Below are positions 13,344-14,272 of a stretch of DNA of 14,272 bases, piece after piece. Numbering within the stretch: position 1 is the stretch's first letter; each line of letters opens with the position of its first letter. The notes beneath the pieces were generated by a model. It did no database searches and was not told where the DNA came from. It saw only the letters and a list, made by a program, of their open reading frames with translations. Source of the DNA: an uncultured Clostridium sp. (GTDB taxonomy: Bacteria; Bacillota; Clostridia; Lachnospirales; Lachnospiraceae); NCBI GenBank assembly GCA_900551225.1, contig URUZ01000102.1, positions 1-14,272 of the forward strand, in the 5' to 3' direction. The position numbers and the translations under genes were made by a program.

Positions 13344-14272
13344 CTACATCATTTCAAAGAATTCCGCAACAGGCCCCAGCGCCAGCGCCGGGAAGAAACT
13401 GAGGGCGCCCACCAGCAGAACCACAAAGATCAGCAGGAATATAAACATGGCATTGTGGGTGGGCAGAGTCCCCGGCCCAGCGGCAACCTTCTTCTTGCCC
13501 ACCAGGCTGCCCGCAATGGCCAGTGTGGCAAACATGGGTACAAAGCGCGCAAACAGCATTACCAGGCCAATGCTCACATTGATAAACGGGGTATTGGCAT
13601 TAAAGCCGGCAAATGCTGAGCCGTTGTTGCCCCCTGCCGACGAGTAAGCGTACAGCAGCTCGGAAAACCCGTGAGCCCCGGGATTGTTCAGACTATCTGC
13701 CGTGGACGGAACCAGGGCCGCCACGCCGCTGCCCACCAGAATTGCAACCGGAGTGGCCAGACACACCAGCACCGCCATCTTCATCTCAAACGGCTCAATC
13801 TTCTTGCAGAGATATTCCGGCGTCCTGCCCACCATCAGGCCCGCAATAAATACAGACATTACAGCAAATCCCAGCATACCGTACAGGCCGCAGCCTGTTC
13901 CTCCGAACACCACCTCGCCCAGCTGCATCAGCAGCATGGGGATCATTCCGCCTATAGGCGTAAAGCTGTCATGCATACTGTTGACCGACCCATTGGAAGC
14001 CGCTGTGGTAAATACGGCCCAGGTAGCAGAGGTGCCGATTCCAAATCTGGTCTCCTTGCCTTCCATGTTGCCTCCGGCCTGGCCGTCAGTCCCCAGGTAC
14101 ACAGCTCCGCCCTGCGCCAGCTGCGGCGTTCCATGCTGTTCTGCGCAGCCCACGATGATCAGGGCCGCGGCCAGCAGGATAAACATGGCCAGGAAGATTG
14201 CCGTTCCCTGCCGCTTATCCTTCACATTCCTTCCAAAGGTAAAGCACAGGGCCGCCGGAATCAGCAGCAGGG
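13344..14272 (-). CDS. kdpA: KdpA, potassium-binding/translocating subunit of the Kdp ATPase (partial, C-terminal part)
   Basis: KdpA is the channel-like membrane subunit of the KdpFABC K+ pump; it selects K+ and passes it to KdpB. The gene continues past the right edge: the frame is open to 14270, and the 308 visible residues are roughly the C-terminal half of a protein usually about 560-600 residues long. Family signatures seen are FTTAASNGSVNSMHD, FGGTGCGLYGM (a pore-loop region), FIAGLMVGRTPEYL, NPGAHGFSELLYAYSSAGGN followed by NGSAFAG (another pore-loop region), and NTPF. Several hydrophobic membrane segments alternate with these loops. A GTG lies in frame at 14225, but it is internal, because the preceding residues (PAALCFTFGR) also match the family. 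It is the first visible gene of the kdp operon, 84 bases before kdpB, with a hairpin in the gap. The promoter is outside the window. Identification is very secure. Confidence 0.97.
   Translation of the reverse strand, partial: LLLIPAALCFTFGRNVKDKRQGTAIFLAMFILLAAALIIVGCAEQHGTPQLAQGGAVYLGTDGQAGGNMEGKETRFGIGTSATWAVFTTAASNGSVNSMHDSFTPIGGMIPMLLMQLGEVVFGGTGCGLYGMLGFAVMSVFIAGLMVGRTPEYLCKKIEPFEMKMAVLVCLATPVAILVGSGVAALVPSTADSLNNPGAHGFSELLYAYSSAGGNNGSAFAGFNANTPFINVSIGLVMLFARFVPMFATLAIAGSLVGKKKVAAGPGTLPTHNAMFIFLLIFVVLLVGALSFFPALALGPVAEFFEMM

Overview
This window looks like chromosome from a Gram-positive Clostridia bacterium, most likely a Lachnospiraceae relative (the Enterocloster/Lachnoclostridium group would fit). 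The basis is a fairly GC-rich sequence, strong GGAGG-type ribosome binding sites, BspA-like and WG-repeat proteins, lipoproteins with classical lipoboxes, and an M18 aminopeptidase of the type common in that family. The assignment is from gene content and style only. All recognised genes lie on the minus strand, so the window is read from right to left.

Right part (14272 to about 8230): a high-affinity potassium uptake operon in the order kdpA (C-terminal part only; the gene runs off the window), kdpB, kdpC, kdpD, then a 65-residue membrane protein. KdpA, KdpB and KdpC form the ATP-driven K+ pump. KdpD is unusual: it has the Walker-A KdpD domain, the universal stress protein (USP) domain, four membrane segments and a GAF-like region, but it ends where the histidine kinase should begin. 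No kinase remnant and no kdpE follow in any frame I could read. Its USP domain keeps much of the pattern described for c-di-AMP binding in Staphylococcus KdpD.

Middle part (about 8230 to 4419): a cytoplasmic BspA-like leucine-rich-repeat protein of unknown role behind a candidate promoter; an M18 zinc aminopeptidase with all metal ligands; and a lipoprotein resembling trigger factor without its ribosome-binding domain, presumably an extracytoplasmic FKBP-type prolyl isomerase/chaperone, with an Ala-Glu-Thr repeat tail.

Left part (4348 to 88): xpt (xanthine phosphoribosyltransferase), a Cof-type HAD phosphatase whose stop overlaps the start of a membrane-anchored extracellular metallophosphoesterase, and a WG-repeat lipoprotein. 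This is mostly housekeeping and envelope function. I saw no mobile element, CRISPR array, tRNA or rRNA. Several intergenic hairpins were found (kdpA-kdpB, kdpD-small gene, after xpt, after the last lipoprotein), none with a proper U-tract.

The best candidate for something little described is the kinase-less KdpD together with the small membrane protein behind it.
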